From: Azorinus chamasolen
Taxonomy: Eukaryota > Mollusca > Bivalvia > Cardiida > Solecurtidae
NCBI GenBank assembly: GCA_963576725.1
Contig: OY755243.1
Span: 79,963,445-80,027,444, forward strand
Reading direction: 5' to 3'
DNA: 64,000 nt
Part shown: positions 21,134 through 33,003 of the stretch, piece by piece
How positions within the stretch are numbered: position 1 is the stretch's first letter
How the letters are laid out: every line of letters begins with the position of its first letter
Notes under the pieces: model-generated
Databases searched by the model: none
What the model was told of the DNA's origin: nothing
The model's input: only the letters and a program-made list of their open reading frames with translations
Program-made: the position numbers and the translations under genes

Positions 21134-21300
21134 GGTCTATTTCTTATTGAACCGTATGTCGGCCGATTTTACAGCTTCCAATGAGTGGATTTCACGGTAA
21201 TTAACCTGGTATACAAGTGTTCACCACATTGAGTCGATGTGTTGCAAAAAACCCAGGTTCCTGTCTCAAAGGTCAAGGTTACATTCTGGGATCAAAGTTA

Positions 21301-22690
21301 AACAAGAGGACCAAGATGACCCTTACTCGCTCACCTGATTACCATAGATTTAAGATTTTTGCTGGGTAGCCCATGGGTACAGACAATGATTCTGACCAAT
21401 GAAGACTGGGTTAAAAATGTGCCCTCTAGAGTAATTTTTCTAAGATTTGACCTAGTGACCTACTTTTTATTCCCACCCCACCCATGATCACACTCAACCT
21501 TGATATCACCAAGACAAACACTCTGGGCGAGTTTGAGGAAGATTGGGCTAAAAATGTGGCCGCTGGAGTGAAAACAAGATTTTTCTAAGATATGACCTAC
21601 TTTTTGACCACACGTAACCCACTTTCAAACTTGTCCAAGATTTTATTAGGACAAATTTTCATGAAGATTTGGCTATAAATGTGACCTCTAGAGTGTTCAC
21701 AAGGTTTTCCTACTATTTGACCCAATGACATAGTTTTTAACCCCATATAACCCACTGTCAAACTAATTCGAGATTTTATCAAGACACTCATTATGACTTT
21801 CATGAAGATTGGACAAAAATGTGGCCACTAGAGTGTTTTTCTACTGTTTGACCTAGTGACATAGTTTTTAACCCGTCCTATAGGAGCCATCTGATCAGAG
21901 TCTGCTCTGTTTGTTAATGGAATTTGATAGATCTGTTCCTTTAGTTTCTAAAATGGCTACAATGTTCCACCTACTACATGTATATTCCATTATAACTATT
22001 TTTTCGATGAATATTCAGTAGGTTGTGAAATTTGGAGAAAAAAATGGCTACAATGTCCCACCTTCCATACTTCATTTTAACTATTTTGTTCATGAATATG
22101 CAGTAGGCATTCAAATTAATAATAAACACAGAACAGGCAAAGGGTTAAGACAGACTCACTATCACTCCAAGCTACTACACCAGCAATACAGGTGCACTTA
22201 AAATAGCCACTGGTCATCCCTCTCCACTGCTTGACCTGGTGACCTCTTTATGAGCAAAGATAAGATGCTTAAAAGCGCAGTCTGCTACAAGTTCGCTAGA
22301 GAACTGGCCACCCCTGGTGTGAAGCCAATTTTGACCACAGGAGCATAATTTATATAAATTTTGTTGAGGACCTGAACATGATGCTATGTGCCAAATATGA
22401 AAGCTGAGAACCTTCCAGTTTCAGAGGAGATGATTTTCACTATATGTTTCTACAGAAAACAATGCACCGCTGGGGCGGGGCCAATTTTGACCCCAGGGAC
22501 ATAATTTATATAACTTTTGTAGAGGTCCTACAGATGATGTTATGTGCCAAAGATGAAAGCTGAGACCCCTGTAGATTCAGAGGAGAATTTTAAAGGTTCA
22601 AATTGTTGACGATGAACGACGCACGCCGACGGACATCAGGCGATCACAAAAGCTCACCCTGAGCACTTTGTGCTCTGGTGAGCTAAAAAA
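21301..22690. mobile_element. Helitron-like tandem-array element with PalA inserted (21869-22148)
   Basis: Opens ACAAGAGGACCAAGATGACC, TCGCTCACCTGATTACC and ends GAGCACTTTGTGCTCTGGTG then AGCTAAAA. The repeats resemble those at 36163-37674, including a DR2 site at 21448-21461. A truncated PalA (CTATAGGAGCCATCTGATC to AAAGGGTTAA) interrupts it, and after it the units differ (GACCACAGGAGCATAATTTA). Confidence 0.65.
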
Positions 22691-22728
22691 CTTATGAGGG
22701 AATAGGTTGTTAATAGGCAACTTCTGAC

Positions 22729-23026
22729 TGAACCCTTTCCCTGTTTGACATTCATGTAGGAAATGATAACATCATGACTAATTATAAGCTGAAATTTTAT
22801 AATGGCATTATATAATGTACATAGGATTTGTTTGGTATTTTCAGAAACTTTATAATCAGGTCTATTATAATTATACCCCACGCAACAAAGTTGTACGGGG
22901 TATGTGAGCTTGCTCACTAAAGTTCTTTAATTTCATAAGCGAAAGGAGCAGACCTGATCAGAAGGCTCCTGTAGTCTGATCTTGATCTACTCTGTTTGCA
23001 AATGCATGAATGAAGGAAAGGGTTAA
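22729..23026. mobile_element. PalA MITE carrying a minimal Helitron-like insert (22863-22932)
   Basis: PalA from GAACCCTTTCCCTGTTTGAC to GGAAAGGGTTAA. Before its hairpin it is split by ATACCCCACGCAACAAAGTT...GTGAGCTTGCTCACTAAAGTT, which holds both ends of an element but no repeats. Confidence 0.65.
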
Positions 23027-23079
23027 ATTTCTGCTACAGGTGTTAGTTCCTGCATCCATAGAACTGCAGTACATGTAGT

Positions 23080-23345
23080 ATGGCTTTTGACTGACAGTCA
23101 CTTCGCCTCCTCACCGCTGTGGTTCAAATCCCAGGCTGGGCATCTGGATTTTTCATGTGAGGAAGCCTTCCAGCTGGCTGGCGGTAGGTCAGTACTGCTA
23201 CCCAGTTCTTCTGTACACGTAAAAATGCAATTTGTTCCATGCACAGAAGAACCTCTGGGGTCTTCATCCACCTGTAATTAGCTGGACGTTGTGATATGAC
23301 TGAATTAGTTAAAGCGACGTAAAACTTGGATACAAAACAAAATAA
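23080..23345 (+). mobile_element. tRNA-derived SINE
   Basis: A box-B-like GGTTCAAATCC (23121-23131) follows a degraded box A. The body GGAAGCCTTCCAGCTGGCTG ... CCTCTGGGGTCTTCATCCAC ... AGCGACGTAAAACTTGGATA with an A-rich tail is a SINE body I associate with molluscs, possibly the MetaSINE group (tentative). No coding capacity. The frame at 23087-23281 is incidental. Confidence 0.7.
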
Positions 23346-23527
23346 ACCTTTTCATCCCAGCTGTCCAACCAGCATAGTTGTATCCGAATTACCCTAAGAA
23401 TGTGGACAGAAAATTTTGAAATTAAATGTATGTAAATGAATAAAGAATAATACTTTTGTACCGGATTCACCATCTGCAAGTGTAAAGAGCGTCCATTTAT
23501 GTACATTTAGATAAGTTCTATGATTTG

Positions 23528-23704
23528 TTAACCCTTTCCCTCACATAAACGTGTTTTCATGCATTTGCAAACAGAGCAGACCCAGATCAGACGGCTTCTA
23601 TAGGAGCTGTCTGATCAGGGTCTGCTCTGTTTGCTTATGAAATTACAATAGATCAGATCCTTCAGAACTGTCTGAGCGAATATTGAACAGGGAAAGTGTT
23701 AAAT
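23528..23704. mobile_element. PalA MITE, complete
   Basis: TTAACCCTTTCCCTCACATA to GGGAAAGTGTTAA; core 23567-23634 with the A-A mismatch. Confidence 0.85.
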
Positions 23705-24089
23705 AAAAGGCTGAACTAAACTGGGGCCAGGACAAATTAGAAACACCGAAGAATGGATTTTCATTTTTCAAGGCAGATAATAAATAATATAAAACATCTG
23801 TAAATGAATCATGGTTTTATTTATCTAATTCAAGGATTTCATGACAGATTCCACTACTGGGCAAACTTTTAAAAATACAAAAGCCACAACTTAAAGGTAA
23901 TTCTGGGCATCAAAACTGTAGATTAAAACATGCAAGACACAGTTTCTGATCAGTGTCTAAACTGAATATGAAATCCTGCAATTGCTGACAAGTGTCAAAA
24001 TATGTAGACCCTGATCAGGAAGTACATCTAGAAGAGCATGTCCAAGCTTTAATCGCTAGTGGCACGTTTGTGATAATGCAGTTTGGATG
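23705..24089. other. Intergenic, nothing recognised
   Basis: AT-rich single-copy sequence. A short hairpin arm (TAGACCCTGATCAGGAAG, near 24003) hints at an old PalF. Confidence 0.35.
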
Positions 24090-24291
24090 AACTCTTTGCA
24101 CGCTAAGTAATGTTTCGTCTGCAACAATTGCCGTCTGCTTCAATTTTGAAAATAAAACTTCTCTCATTTCTGTGCAAAACATATGACCAGAGTGTCAATT
24201 AAGCAGTATGCGGCGTCAATTAAGTAGTATACGGCGTCTCATCTGATTGCATAGCTAATCACAGTTTCACCACTAGCGTGCAAAGAGTTAA
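24090..24291. mobile_element. PalE MITE, degenerate core
   Basis: ACTCTTTGCACGCTAAGTAA to CTAGCGTGCAAAGAGTTAA. The hairpin is reduced to two copies of GCGGCGTC(A/T) TAAG sequence around 24210-24240. Confidence 0.7.
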
Positions 24292-24377
24292 GATGAGACA
24301 CAGTTACTTGGTGTTTCACCTCTGACAGTCCAAGCTGTTTGCAGAGGTAATCATGAATTAGCTTCATGAATCAACCC

Positions 24378-24722
24378 TTTAAACCATTCCCTCATAGACT
24401 ATTTTAGATACAACCTCTTCGAATAAATCTACCCAAAAGGAGCATTTACTAAAGAAAAGGAAACTTTTAGGATTGTGTAGTTTTGAAACCATTGTGATAA
24501 ATAGAGCATTGCTCCTAAGGAGCAAATGCTCTATTTATCACAATGGTTTCCAAAAGTAACTTTTACAGTCGTCAAAAGTCATCAATATGAGGGAAAGGGT
24601 TAATACACCTTTCTACGCCTTTGCAAACAACAGACCACGATCAAATGGCTCCTCTAGATCTGGGTTTTCTCTGTTTGCTAATGTGCCAAAAGGCGTTTAT
24701 ATGAAGGAAAGCATTAATACCT
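24378..24722. mobile_element. PalB then PalA sharing TTAA 24600-24603
   Basis: PalB ends GAGGGAAAGGGTTAA with its palindrome at 24489-24549. PalA follows with a half-deleted hairpin (ATGGCTCCTCTAGATCTGGG) and end GGAAAGCATTAA. Confidence 0.7.
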
Positions 24723-24756
24723 TTATACATGTACGTGTAGTTTTTTCAAAACAAAA

Positions 24757-24985
24757 TTAACCCATTCCCTCATATTGACGCCTTTTGACGCCTCTGTAAA
24801 AGTCACCTTTTGAAATCATTGGGATAAATAGAGCATTTGCTCCTATAGGAGCAAATGCTTTATTTATCACAATGGTTTCAAACTACAAAATTCTAAAATT
24901 TTCCTTTTCTCAAATTAATGCTCCTTTTCGGTAGATTAATTCAAAAATTTTGTCTCTAAAAATAGCCTATGAGGTAATGGGTTAA
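24757..24985. mobile_element. PalB MITE, complete
   Basis: TTAACCCATTCCCTCATATT to GAGGTAATGGGTTAA; palindrome 24812-24872 with one T-for-C change in the right arm. Confidence 0.85.
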
Positions 24986-25056
24986 GAATAAGACAATTTT
25001 CTTGTACAAGATTTTCACTAATAGGCATACACAATCTAGTACCACGAGAAAGGGTG

Positions 25057-25846
25057 TTAACCCTTTCAACACCGAATTTTCAAATGGATTATTCAAAAAT
25101 TCAAACAGGTAAAGTTCACCTTAAACAAGAGCTGTCTGCAGACAGCGCGCTCCACTTTCTTTAGTGCTGGATAGTGTAGTGGAAGTCTAAGTCAGAAAGG
25201 GCATATACTATAGCAAAATTAATTTTAGGGTTACCTGCCCTTGTGGAATTGTAATAGTTAACATGCATACCAAATTTGAACCAAATGTCTTGGACAGTTT
25301 CTGAGACATAGACCTTAACATAAAACTTAACCAACAATGAAAATTCTAATTCGAAAAAGGGGCATAACTATGGCAAAATGAATTTTAGGGTTACCTACCC
25401 TTGTGAAATGGGTTGCCCTTGTGATAGTAAACACACATACCAAATATGAACCAAATATCTTTGATGGTTTCTGAGAAATGGACCTTAACAAAAAAGTTAA
25501 CCAACGCCAACGAGAGGGTCAAGACAATAGCTTCACTTTTTGAAAAAGTGGAGCTGAAAATCAAGATTTTTTAAAGAAAAGTGTTACATGACGAACAGTG
25601 CAGACCCTGATGAAAGAAAGCCTTCCAGCTGGCTTGAGGTAGGTCGGTGGTTCTATTTGGGTGTCCTGTGCAACAGTTCCATGCATGGATAAACATCTGG
25701 GGTCTTCCTCCACCTGTAATAAGCTGGCCATGGTAATATGACTGCAATACTGTTAAATCGATGTAAAACCCGGACACTTAACTCATCTCAGTCTACACTG
25801 TGTTGCAACAAACATTAGTGACTAGTTTCCAGCATTGAAAGGGTTA
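25057..25846. mobile_element. PalF MITE with two nested insertions
   Basis: TTAACCCTTTCAACACCGAA to AGCATTGAAAGGGTTAA. Compared with the uninterrupted PalF at 47009-47234, it holds a 440-bp Helitron-like element (25122-25561: ACAAGAGCTGTCTGCAGACA to AAAGTGGAGCTGAAAA). It also holds a truncated SINE (25612-25782, same body as 23080) in the place of its hairpin. Confidence 0.75.
25612..25782 (+). mobile_element. SINE, 5'-truncated
   Basis: AGCCTTCCAGCTGGCTTGAG, TCTGGGGTCTTCCTCCACCT and ATCGATGTAAAACCCGGACA match the SINE at 23080-23345 without its tRNA-like head. Confidence 0.7.
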
Positions 25847-26316
25847 AAATTAAAACATGTAAAAGTCAACAGTTCTTAAGCATAATAAGGCAACAATATA
25901 CACTAACAGGCTTGGTTGTGCCTGCCATCAGAGCAAATTGCACCAGGACAGTATACCTATGTTAATTTGAAACATTAACAAAGGATAGAAATCAAGAAGA
26001 TCTACCCTGTCGTAGAAATACACATGTAATTCATTGCATTTGTACCCTTTTTATACAGTGATTATTATGCATAACTCCTTTGAATGCTGAATATTCAAAG
26101 TGGAACTGCCATCAGTGTTTAACCCTTTACTCCATGAATATTCATGTAAGAACTGATGACATCATGAATATTAATAAAATTAATGGTTATAAATAGCACA
26201 TGGACACAGGAATTCTTGGCCATGGCAGAAACTGTAGAACCATATCTATATCATATCATATCTATATCAAGAGCTGTCACAGGACAGTGCGCTTGACTAT
26301 TCTCAGAATTGTTAGT

Positions 26317-27782
26317 GTAACAAGATGTGTTTGTGAAACACTATGCCCCCTCGATATGATATTTGACCCTAAAGGATGACCTTGATCTTGACATGTCACC
26401 CCTCAAACTGTGCAGCTTCAGGGGGCGCACATGCATACCACATATCAAGTCTGTATCTCTACTGGTTCAAAAGTTATGGCCAATGTTAAAGTTTGTGACC
26501 TTTGACCATGAAGGATATGACCTTGACATGGTACCCCTCAAACTGTGCAGCAAAATGAGAAACACACGTATACCAACTATCAAGTCTGTATCTCTACTGG
26601 TTCAAAAGTTATGGCCAATGTTAAAGTCGGTGACCTTTGACCCTGAAAGATGACCTTGACCTTGAAATGTCACCCCCTAAAATGTGCAGCTTCATGAGAT
26701 ACACATGCATACCAAATATTAAGACTTTATCTCTATTGGTTCAAAAGTTAGGGTCAATTTGAAGTTGGTGACCTTTGACCCTGAAGAATGACCTTGACAT
26801 TTCACCTCTCACACTGTGCAGCTTCATGAGATACACAATCATGCCATATATCAAGTCTCTATCTGTACTGGTTCAAAAGTTATGACCAATGTTAAAGTCG
26901 GTGATTTGACCCATGTGTTTGACCTCTGACCTTTAAAGATGATCTTGACCTTGACATGTCACCCCTCAAAATGTGCGGCTTAATGAGATACATATGCGTG
27001 CCAAATATCAAGTCACTAGCTGTACTGGCTCAAAAGTTATGACCAATTTTAAAGTTACAGACACAGAAACAGACAATTTGACCTTTGACCCTGACGTATG
27101 ACCTTGACCTTGACATTTCACCCCTCAAAATGTGCAGGTTCATGAGATACACACGCATGCCAAATATCAAGTCTCTATCTCTACTGGTCAAAAAGTTATG
27201 GCCAATGTTAAAGTCGGTGATTTGACCCATATATTTGACCTCTGACCTTGAAGGATGACCTTGACCTTGACATGTCACCCCTCAAAATGCGCGGCTTTAT
27301 GAGATACATATGCATTCCAAATATCTAGTCTCTATCTGTACTGACTCAAAAGTTATGACCAATGTTATAGTTGCGTTAAAGTTACAGACAAAAAACAGAC
27401 AATTTGACCTTTGACCCTAAAGATGACCTTGACCTTGACATGTCACCCCTCAAAATGTGCAGCTTCATGAGATACACAAACATGCCAAATATCAAGTCTC
27501 TACCTCTACTGGTCCAAAAGTTATGGCCAATGTTAAAGTCGGTAATTTGACCCATATATTTGACCTCTGACCTTGAAGGATGACCTTGACCTTGACATGT
27601 CACCCCTCAAAATGTGCGGCTTTATGAGATACATATGCATACCAAATATCAAGTCTCTATCTGTACTGGATCAAAAGTTATGATCAATGTTAAAGTTGCT
27701 GACAAACAAACAGACAAACAGACAAACAGACAGACAGGGCAAAAACAATATGCCCCCCCGATCTTATCTGGGGGGCATAAAA
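26317..27782. repeat. Nested tandem array with DR1 and TGACCTTGA motifs
   Basis: Opens ACAAGATGTGTTTGTGAAAC, ATGCCCCCTCGATATG and closes CGATCTTATCTGGGGGGCAT. About nine units of 130-160 bp recur (TCAAAAGTTATGGCCAATGT near 26466, 26598, 27187, 27509). Each has TGACCTTTGACCC and GACCTTGACCTTGACATGTC. A GACAAACA/GACAGACA microsatellite lies at 27703-27737. Confidence 0.85.
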
Positions 27783-27866
27783 ATGCTTGATAGTGGACCA
27801 ATGATACTAGAAGCAAGTAATCAGTCTCAGTAAAATATATTTAATGAAAGAGAAAAACTTAAGTAA

Positions 27867-29688
27867 ACAAGAGGGCCATGATGGCCCTAAATCGCTCACC
27901 TGGTTACTATAGACATATGCATACACTGTATTTCTATATAAAAATAAGTAAGCTTCAGATTGGGGCCAATATGAAACCAAGGGCCATAATTTTAGGCCTT
28001 GAGTTTCAAATTTGAACAATCTGAATAAAGGAACATTAGATGATGCTTCATATAATTTTCAAAGTTTCACAGGAGATTTTAAAGATTGTCCTATGAAAAA
28101 CTGATAAGCCAGGGGCTGGGCCATTTTGGTCCAGGGGTCATAATTTGAACAATTTTGGTAGAAAACCATTAGATGATAATAAATACTAAATTTCAAAGGT
28201 CTAGGACTTACAGTTTAGGAGAAGATTTTTAAAGATTTTCCTATGAAAAACTGATAAGCCAGGGGCCGGGGCCATTTTTGGTCCGGGGGTCATAGTTTGA
28301 ACAATCTTTGTAGACGATGCTACATACCAAATATCAAAGGTCTAGGCCTTACGGTTTCAGAGAAGAAGCTTTTTATGAAAAACTGATAAGCCCCCGGGCA
28401 GGGCCATTTTGGTCAAGGGGTCATAATTTGAACAGTCTTAGTAGAGGACCAATAGATGATGCTACATACCAAATATCAAATGTCTAGGCCTTACGGTTTC
28501 AGAGAAGATTTCTAAAGATTTTCCTATGAAAAACTGATAAGCCCCGGGGCGGGCCATATTTGGTCCAGGGGTCATAATTTAAACAATCTTTGCAGAGGAA
28601 CATTAGATAATGCTACATACCAAATATCAAAGGTCTAGGCCTTACAGTTTCAGAGAAGATTTTTAAAGATTTTCCTATGAAAAGCTGATAAGCCCCGGGG
28701 CAGGGCCATTTTTGGTCCGGGGGTCATAATTTGAACAATCTTTGTAGAGGACCATTAGATGATGCTACATACTAAATACCAAAGGTCTATGCCTGACAGT
28801 TTCAGAGAAGAAGATTTTTAAAGATTTTCCTATGAAAAACTGATAAGCCCCAGGGGCGGGGCTATTTTTGGTCCACGGGTCATAATTTGAACAATCTTTG
28901 TAGAGGACCATTAGATAATGCTACATACCAAATATCAAAGGTCTAGGCCTTAAGGTTTCAGAGAAGATGATTTTTAAAGATTTTCCTATGAAAAACTGAT
29001 AAGCCCTGGGGCCGGGCCATTTTTGGCCCAGGGGTCATAATTTGAACAATCTGAGTAGAGGACCATTAGATGATGCTACATACCAAATACCAAAGGTCTA
29101 GGCCTGATAGTTTCAGAGAAGAAGATTTTCCTATGAAAAACTGATAAGCCCCGGGGCGGGCCATTTTTGGTCCAGGGGTCATAATTTGAACAATCTTTGT
29201 AGAGGACCTTTAGATAATGCTACATACCAAATATCAAAGGTCTAGGCCTTACGGTTTCAGAGAAGAAGATTTTTAAAGATTTTCCTATGAATAACTGATA
29301 AGCCCCGGGGTGGGGCCATTTTTGGCCCGGGGGTCATAATTTGAACAATCTTTGTAGAGGACCATTAGATGATGCTACATACCAAATATCAAAGGTCTAG
29401 GCCTTACGGTTTCAGAGGAGAAGATTTTTAAAGATTTTCCTAAGAAAATCTGATAAGCCCAAGGGCGGGGCCATTTTTGGCCCGGGGGACATACTTTGAA
29501 CAATCTTTGTAGAGGACCATTAGATGATTCCACATACCAAATATCAAAGCTCTAGGCTTTGTGGTTTCAGAGAAGAAGATGTTTAAGTAAATTGTTGACG
29601 ACGCACGACGCACATACGCACGACGCACGACGGACACTGCCCCCTCACAATACCTCACCTGGCACTTTGTGCCAGGTGAGCTAAAAAG
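27867..29688. repeat. Nested tandem array, about 150-bp monomer, ten units
   Basis: Opens ACAAGAGGGCCATGATGGCC, TCGCTCACCTGGTTAC and closes with the hairpin CACCTGGCACTTTGTGCCAG, then GTGAGCTAAAAAG. Units carry AACTGATAAGCCCCGGGGC, GGGGTCATAATTTGAACAAT and CAAATATCAAAGGTCTAGGC. A run of ACGACGCACGACGCAC sits before the closing hairpin. Confidence 0.85.
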
Positions 29689-30773
29689 GGCAATAATTTC
29701 TGTTAAAATGCTTGACAGAGTAATGTACTCTTGCCTACATATGAAGCTTGAGGTGGTGAACAAGTGTTCCAGGTTTCAAAGCTCTATCTCAAAGGGTTAT
29801 GTAAATAAGTGGACTTTAACAAAAACCTTAACCAAAAGTTCTGTAAATAAGTGGACTTTAACAAAAACCTTAACCAAAAGTTCTAAGTTAAAAAGGGCCA
29901 TAATTCTGTAAAAATGCTTGACGGAGTTATGTACTCTTGCCTACAGATGAAGATTGTGATGGTAAACAAGTGTTCCAAGTTTTAAAGCTTATCTCAAAGG
30001 GTTATGTAAATAAGTGGACTTTTAAAAAAAACCTTAACCAAAAATTCTAAGTCAAAAAGGGCCATAATTCTGTCAAAATGCTTGACAGAGTTATGCACTC
30101 TTGCATACATATGAAGATTGTGTGGTGGTGAACAAATGTTCCAAGTTTCAAAGCTTTATTCCAAAGGTAAGAGGCAAAAAGTGGACTTTTAACAAAAACC
30201 TTAACCAAAAATTCTATGTTAAAAAGGGCCATAATTCTGTCAAAATGCTTGACAGAGTTATGTACTCTTACCTACAGATGAAATTTGTGGTGGTGAACAA
30301 GTGTTCCAAGTTTTAAAGCTTTATCTCAAAGGGTTATGTAAATAAGTGGACTTTAACAAAAACCTTAACCAAAAGTTCTAAGTCAAAAAGGGCCATAATT
30401 CTGTAAAAATGCTTGACAGAGTTATGCACTCTTGCCTACATATGAAGATTGTGTGGTGGTGAACAAGTGTTCCAAGTTTCAAAGCTTTATTCCAAAGGTA
30501 AGAGGCAAAAAGTGGACTTTAACAAAAACCTTAACCAAAATTTCTATGTTAAAAAGGGCCATAATTCTGTCAAAATGCTTGATAGAGTTATGTACTCTTA
30601 ACTACAGATGAAGTTTGTGGTGGTGAACAAGTGTTCCAAGTTTCAAAGCTTTATTTCAAAGGTTAGAGGCAAAAAGTGGACTTTAACAAAAACCTTAACC
30701 TAAGTGTGACGCGGACGCCGACACCGGGGCGAGTAGGATAGCTCCACTATTCTTCGAATAGTCGAGCTAAAAA
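29686..30773. repeat. Tandem array, about 165-bp monomer, six units
   Basis: AAAAAGGGCCATAATTCTGT starts each unit (near 29686, 29892, 30054, 30223, 30386, 30551). A 42-base piece (GTAAATAAGTGGACTTTAAC on) is duplicated at 29802-29885. It closes with GCTCCACTATTCTTCGAATA and GTCGAGCTAAAAAG. Confidence 0.8.
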
Positions 30774-31000
30774 GCAGCCCCTGATCAGACAGGAGCTGTC
30801 TGTTCTGGGTCTACTCTGCTTTCAAAGGCATAGAAAGGAGTATTTATGGAGGAAACGGTAAACTATAGTCCATTCAGTAGGGAAGGATCAAATTTGCTTG
30901 AAGAGTTTTAATGACAAACAGTGCAGACCTACAGGATCCCTTTGATCTGGGTCTACAATGTTAGCAAATACCAGTGTGTTCATTTCCCTTTTTCTAATGT

Positions 31001-31231
31001 TTAACCCATTCCATCATAGGCTATTTTTAGATCCAACCTCTTTGAATAAATCTACCGAAAAGGAGCATTAACTAGAGAAAAGGATTTTTTTTTAGAATTT
31101 TGTAGTTCTGAAACCATTGTGATAAAAAGAGCATTTGTTCCTATAGGAGCAAATGCTCTATTTATCACAATGGTTTCAACAGGTGATTTTAACAAAGGCG
31201 TAGAAAGGTGTATTTATGGAGGAAAGGGTTA
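31001..31231. mobile_element. PalB MITE, complete
   Basis: TTAACCCATTCCATCATAGG to GGAGGAAAGGGTTA, palindrome 31114-31174. A PalF remnant precedes it (30868-31000: CAAACAGTGCAGACC) and a worn PalA follows (31229-31376). Confidence 0.8.
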
Positions 31232-31685
31232 TCCCTTTCCCTTTTCACGCATTTGCAAAAGTTTCTAGAATGGCTACAATGTTTCACAATCCATATTTCA
31301 TTATAACAATTTCAAACATGAATAATTCAGCAGTTATTGAAATTTTTCACTAAATATAGAACAGGGAAACGTTTAACTCGGAGCATTACTATAATGAAGT
31401 ATGAGTGATTAAAATACTTCTTAAATGTAAATACAAGGCTATATCCTATTACTCTAAATATGCCGACAAACTTATACAAATATTGTAAATCTAGATCAAA
31501 CTGCTCTTATTCTACGCTTTGACTATTTTCCCCTAGAATATACAAATTCTGTTGGAAGAGTAGAAACTACAAATTTAAAACAAAAACTGTACAAGTTTTC
31601 TGCTTCAGTTTTGATTTCATGTCAATGAGGGAAGCAATTCTACTAACAGCGATAATATCCCATCCAGAGCCTTTCCCTACCTCTT

Positions 31686-31932
31686 TTAACCTTTCCCTGT
31701 TAAATATTCATGTAGGAAATAATGACATCATGAATATTTATTTGCTGAGTTTTAATAATGTAAAATTTTCAAGGGAATGTGTTTTCTTTGACAAAAACTA
31801 TAGGATCAGATTTATGTAATTCCGACGGCAAACTGAGCAAATGCTGATCAGACAGCTCCTATATGAGCCAACAGATCAGGGTCTACTCAGTTTGCAAAAG
31901 TGAAAAAGCATTTATATGGGGGAAAGGGTTAA
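31686..31932. mobile_element. PalA MITE
   Basis: TTAACCTTTCCCTGTTAAAT to GGGGGAAAGGGTTAA; core 31830-31895 with several unpaired positions. Confidence 0.75.
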
Positions 31933-31990
31933 TGAAGGTACACTCTTTCAATAAAATGTACTGGCCTTGTGGTTATATATAATTTTATTT

Positions 31991-32092
31991 GAGTCTGAGT
32001 TCATTCTCGAGCTCAGCTCAAAGCCTGACCAATCAGAATACAGATACACTGAAGAACAAACTCAGATTCAAATTCAGTTGAAACCCTGAGAA
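31991..32092. repeat. PalI palindrome, diverged copy
   Basis: GAGTCTGAGTTCATTCTCGA ... CTGACCAATCAGAAT ... ACTCAGATTC. It is related to the near-perfect copy at 43485-43590. Confidence 0.5.
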
Positions 32093-32370
32093 AAGTTCCA
32101 TATATAATAGAACCAGACCCTCTGTGTTATGTTACACATATTCTCATAGTGCTTTACACTTCCGTGAAGATTCACTGAAATCCAGTTTCAATTAAAGTAA
32201 GGAAAATATGGTTCAGACATGATCTGAGCAAAATAAATGTATAAATAGATGAATAAATGGACAATGTAATGCTTATCTACAACAGCACAATAAACAAACT
32301 GCGAAACATAAACATATCACACTTGTGACCACAGCATGATACAGCAGTACCTCTCCACCATGGCTACTAA

Positions 32371-32720
32371 TTAAGACCTATTGAATCATGCCTTTGCAAA
32401 CTGAGTAGAACCAGATCAGACAACTCTTGTGAGAATTGTTTAACCCATTCCCTCATATTGACGACTTTTGACAACTATGTAAAAGTCACTTTGTGAAACC
32501 ATTGTGATAAATAGAGCATTTGCTCCTATAGGAGCAAATGCTCTATTTCTCACAATGGTTTCAAACTACAAAATCCTAGAATTTTCCTTTTCTCTAGTTA
32601 ATGCTCCTTTTTGATAAATTTATTCAAAGAGGTTAGATCTAAAATTAGCCTATGAGGTAATGGGTTAATCAGGGTCCATGTTATGAATTCTCTACTGTTT
32701 GCCATGGCAATAATATTCTC
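32371..32720. mobile_element. PalA remnant split by PalB (32440-32668)
   Basis: GCCTTTGCAAACTGAGTAGA and GACAACTCTTGTGAGAAT are followed by a complete PalB (palindrome 32501-32558), then the PalA arm TCAGGGTCCATG. Confidence 0.65.
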
Positions 32721-32756
32721 TATTTTACATTTTTTTCTAAACAAGATGGGCGGAGT

Positions 32757-33003
32757 CTTATCCCTTTACTCCTTGAATATTCATGTAACAAATAATGACA
32801 TCATGAATTAGTTTATTTCTTATAATGACACATGGACACTGAATTTTTTTATCATGGCAGAAAATGTAGAATCATAGCTACATTGTATATCATTTCATAA
32901 GCAAACAGAGCAGACACAGATCAGACGGCTCCTATAGGAGACATCTGATCTGTCTTATTTGTTTTAAAGCCGTAGAAAGGCGTATTTATGGAGTAAAGTA
33001 TTA
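32757..33003. mobile_element. PalA MITE
   Basis: TTATCCCTTTACTCCTTGAA to TATGGAGTAAAGTATTA; core 32898-32969. Confidence 0.75.

Larger units (their letters stand above)
26269..30773. mobile_element. Outer Helitron-like element with nested arrays
   Basis: It starts CAAGAGCTGTCACAGGACAG ... GACTATTC and ends CTATTCTTCGAATAGTCGAG followed by CTAAAAAG, so its two ends correspond. Its own tandem units are at 29686-30700. Two other array elements are inserted near its left end. Between them, 27781-27866 (AAAATGCTTGATAG) looks like a scrap of the outer unit (AAAATGCTTGACAG). Confidence 0.55.
26119..30862. mobile_element. PalA MITE split by 4.5 kb of stacked array elements
   Basis: The left half TTAACCCTTTACTCCATGAA to ATCATATCTATAT ends at about 26268. 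The right half resumes at about 30774 with CAGCCCCTGATCAGACAGGA and ends TATGGAGGAAACGGTAA. The insertion fell between CATATCATA and the hairpin. Confidence 0.7.

Noticed and set aside
23087..23281. 64-residue + strand frame
   Set aside because: Lies wholly within a SINE.
26317..30773. CRISPR array
   Set aside because: Repeats are contiguous 130-165-bp monomers without unique spacers, in animal DNA.
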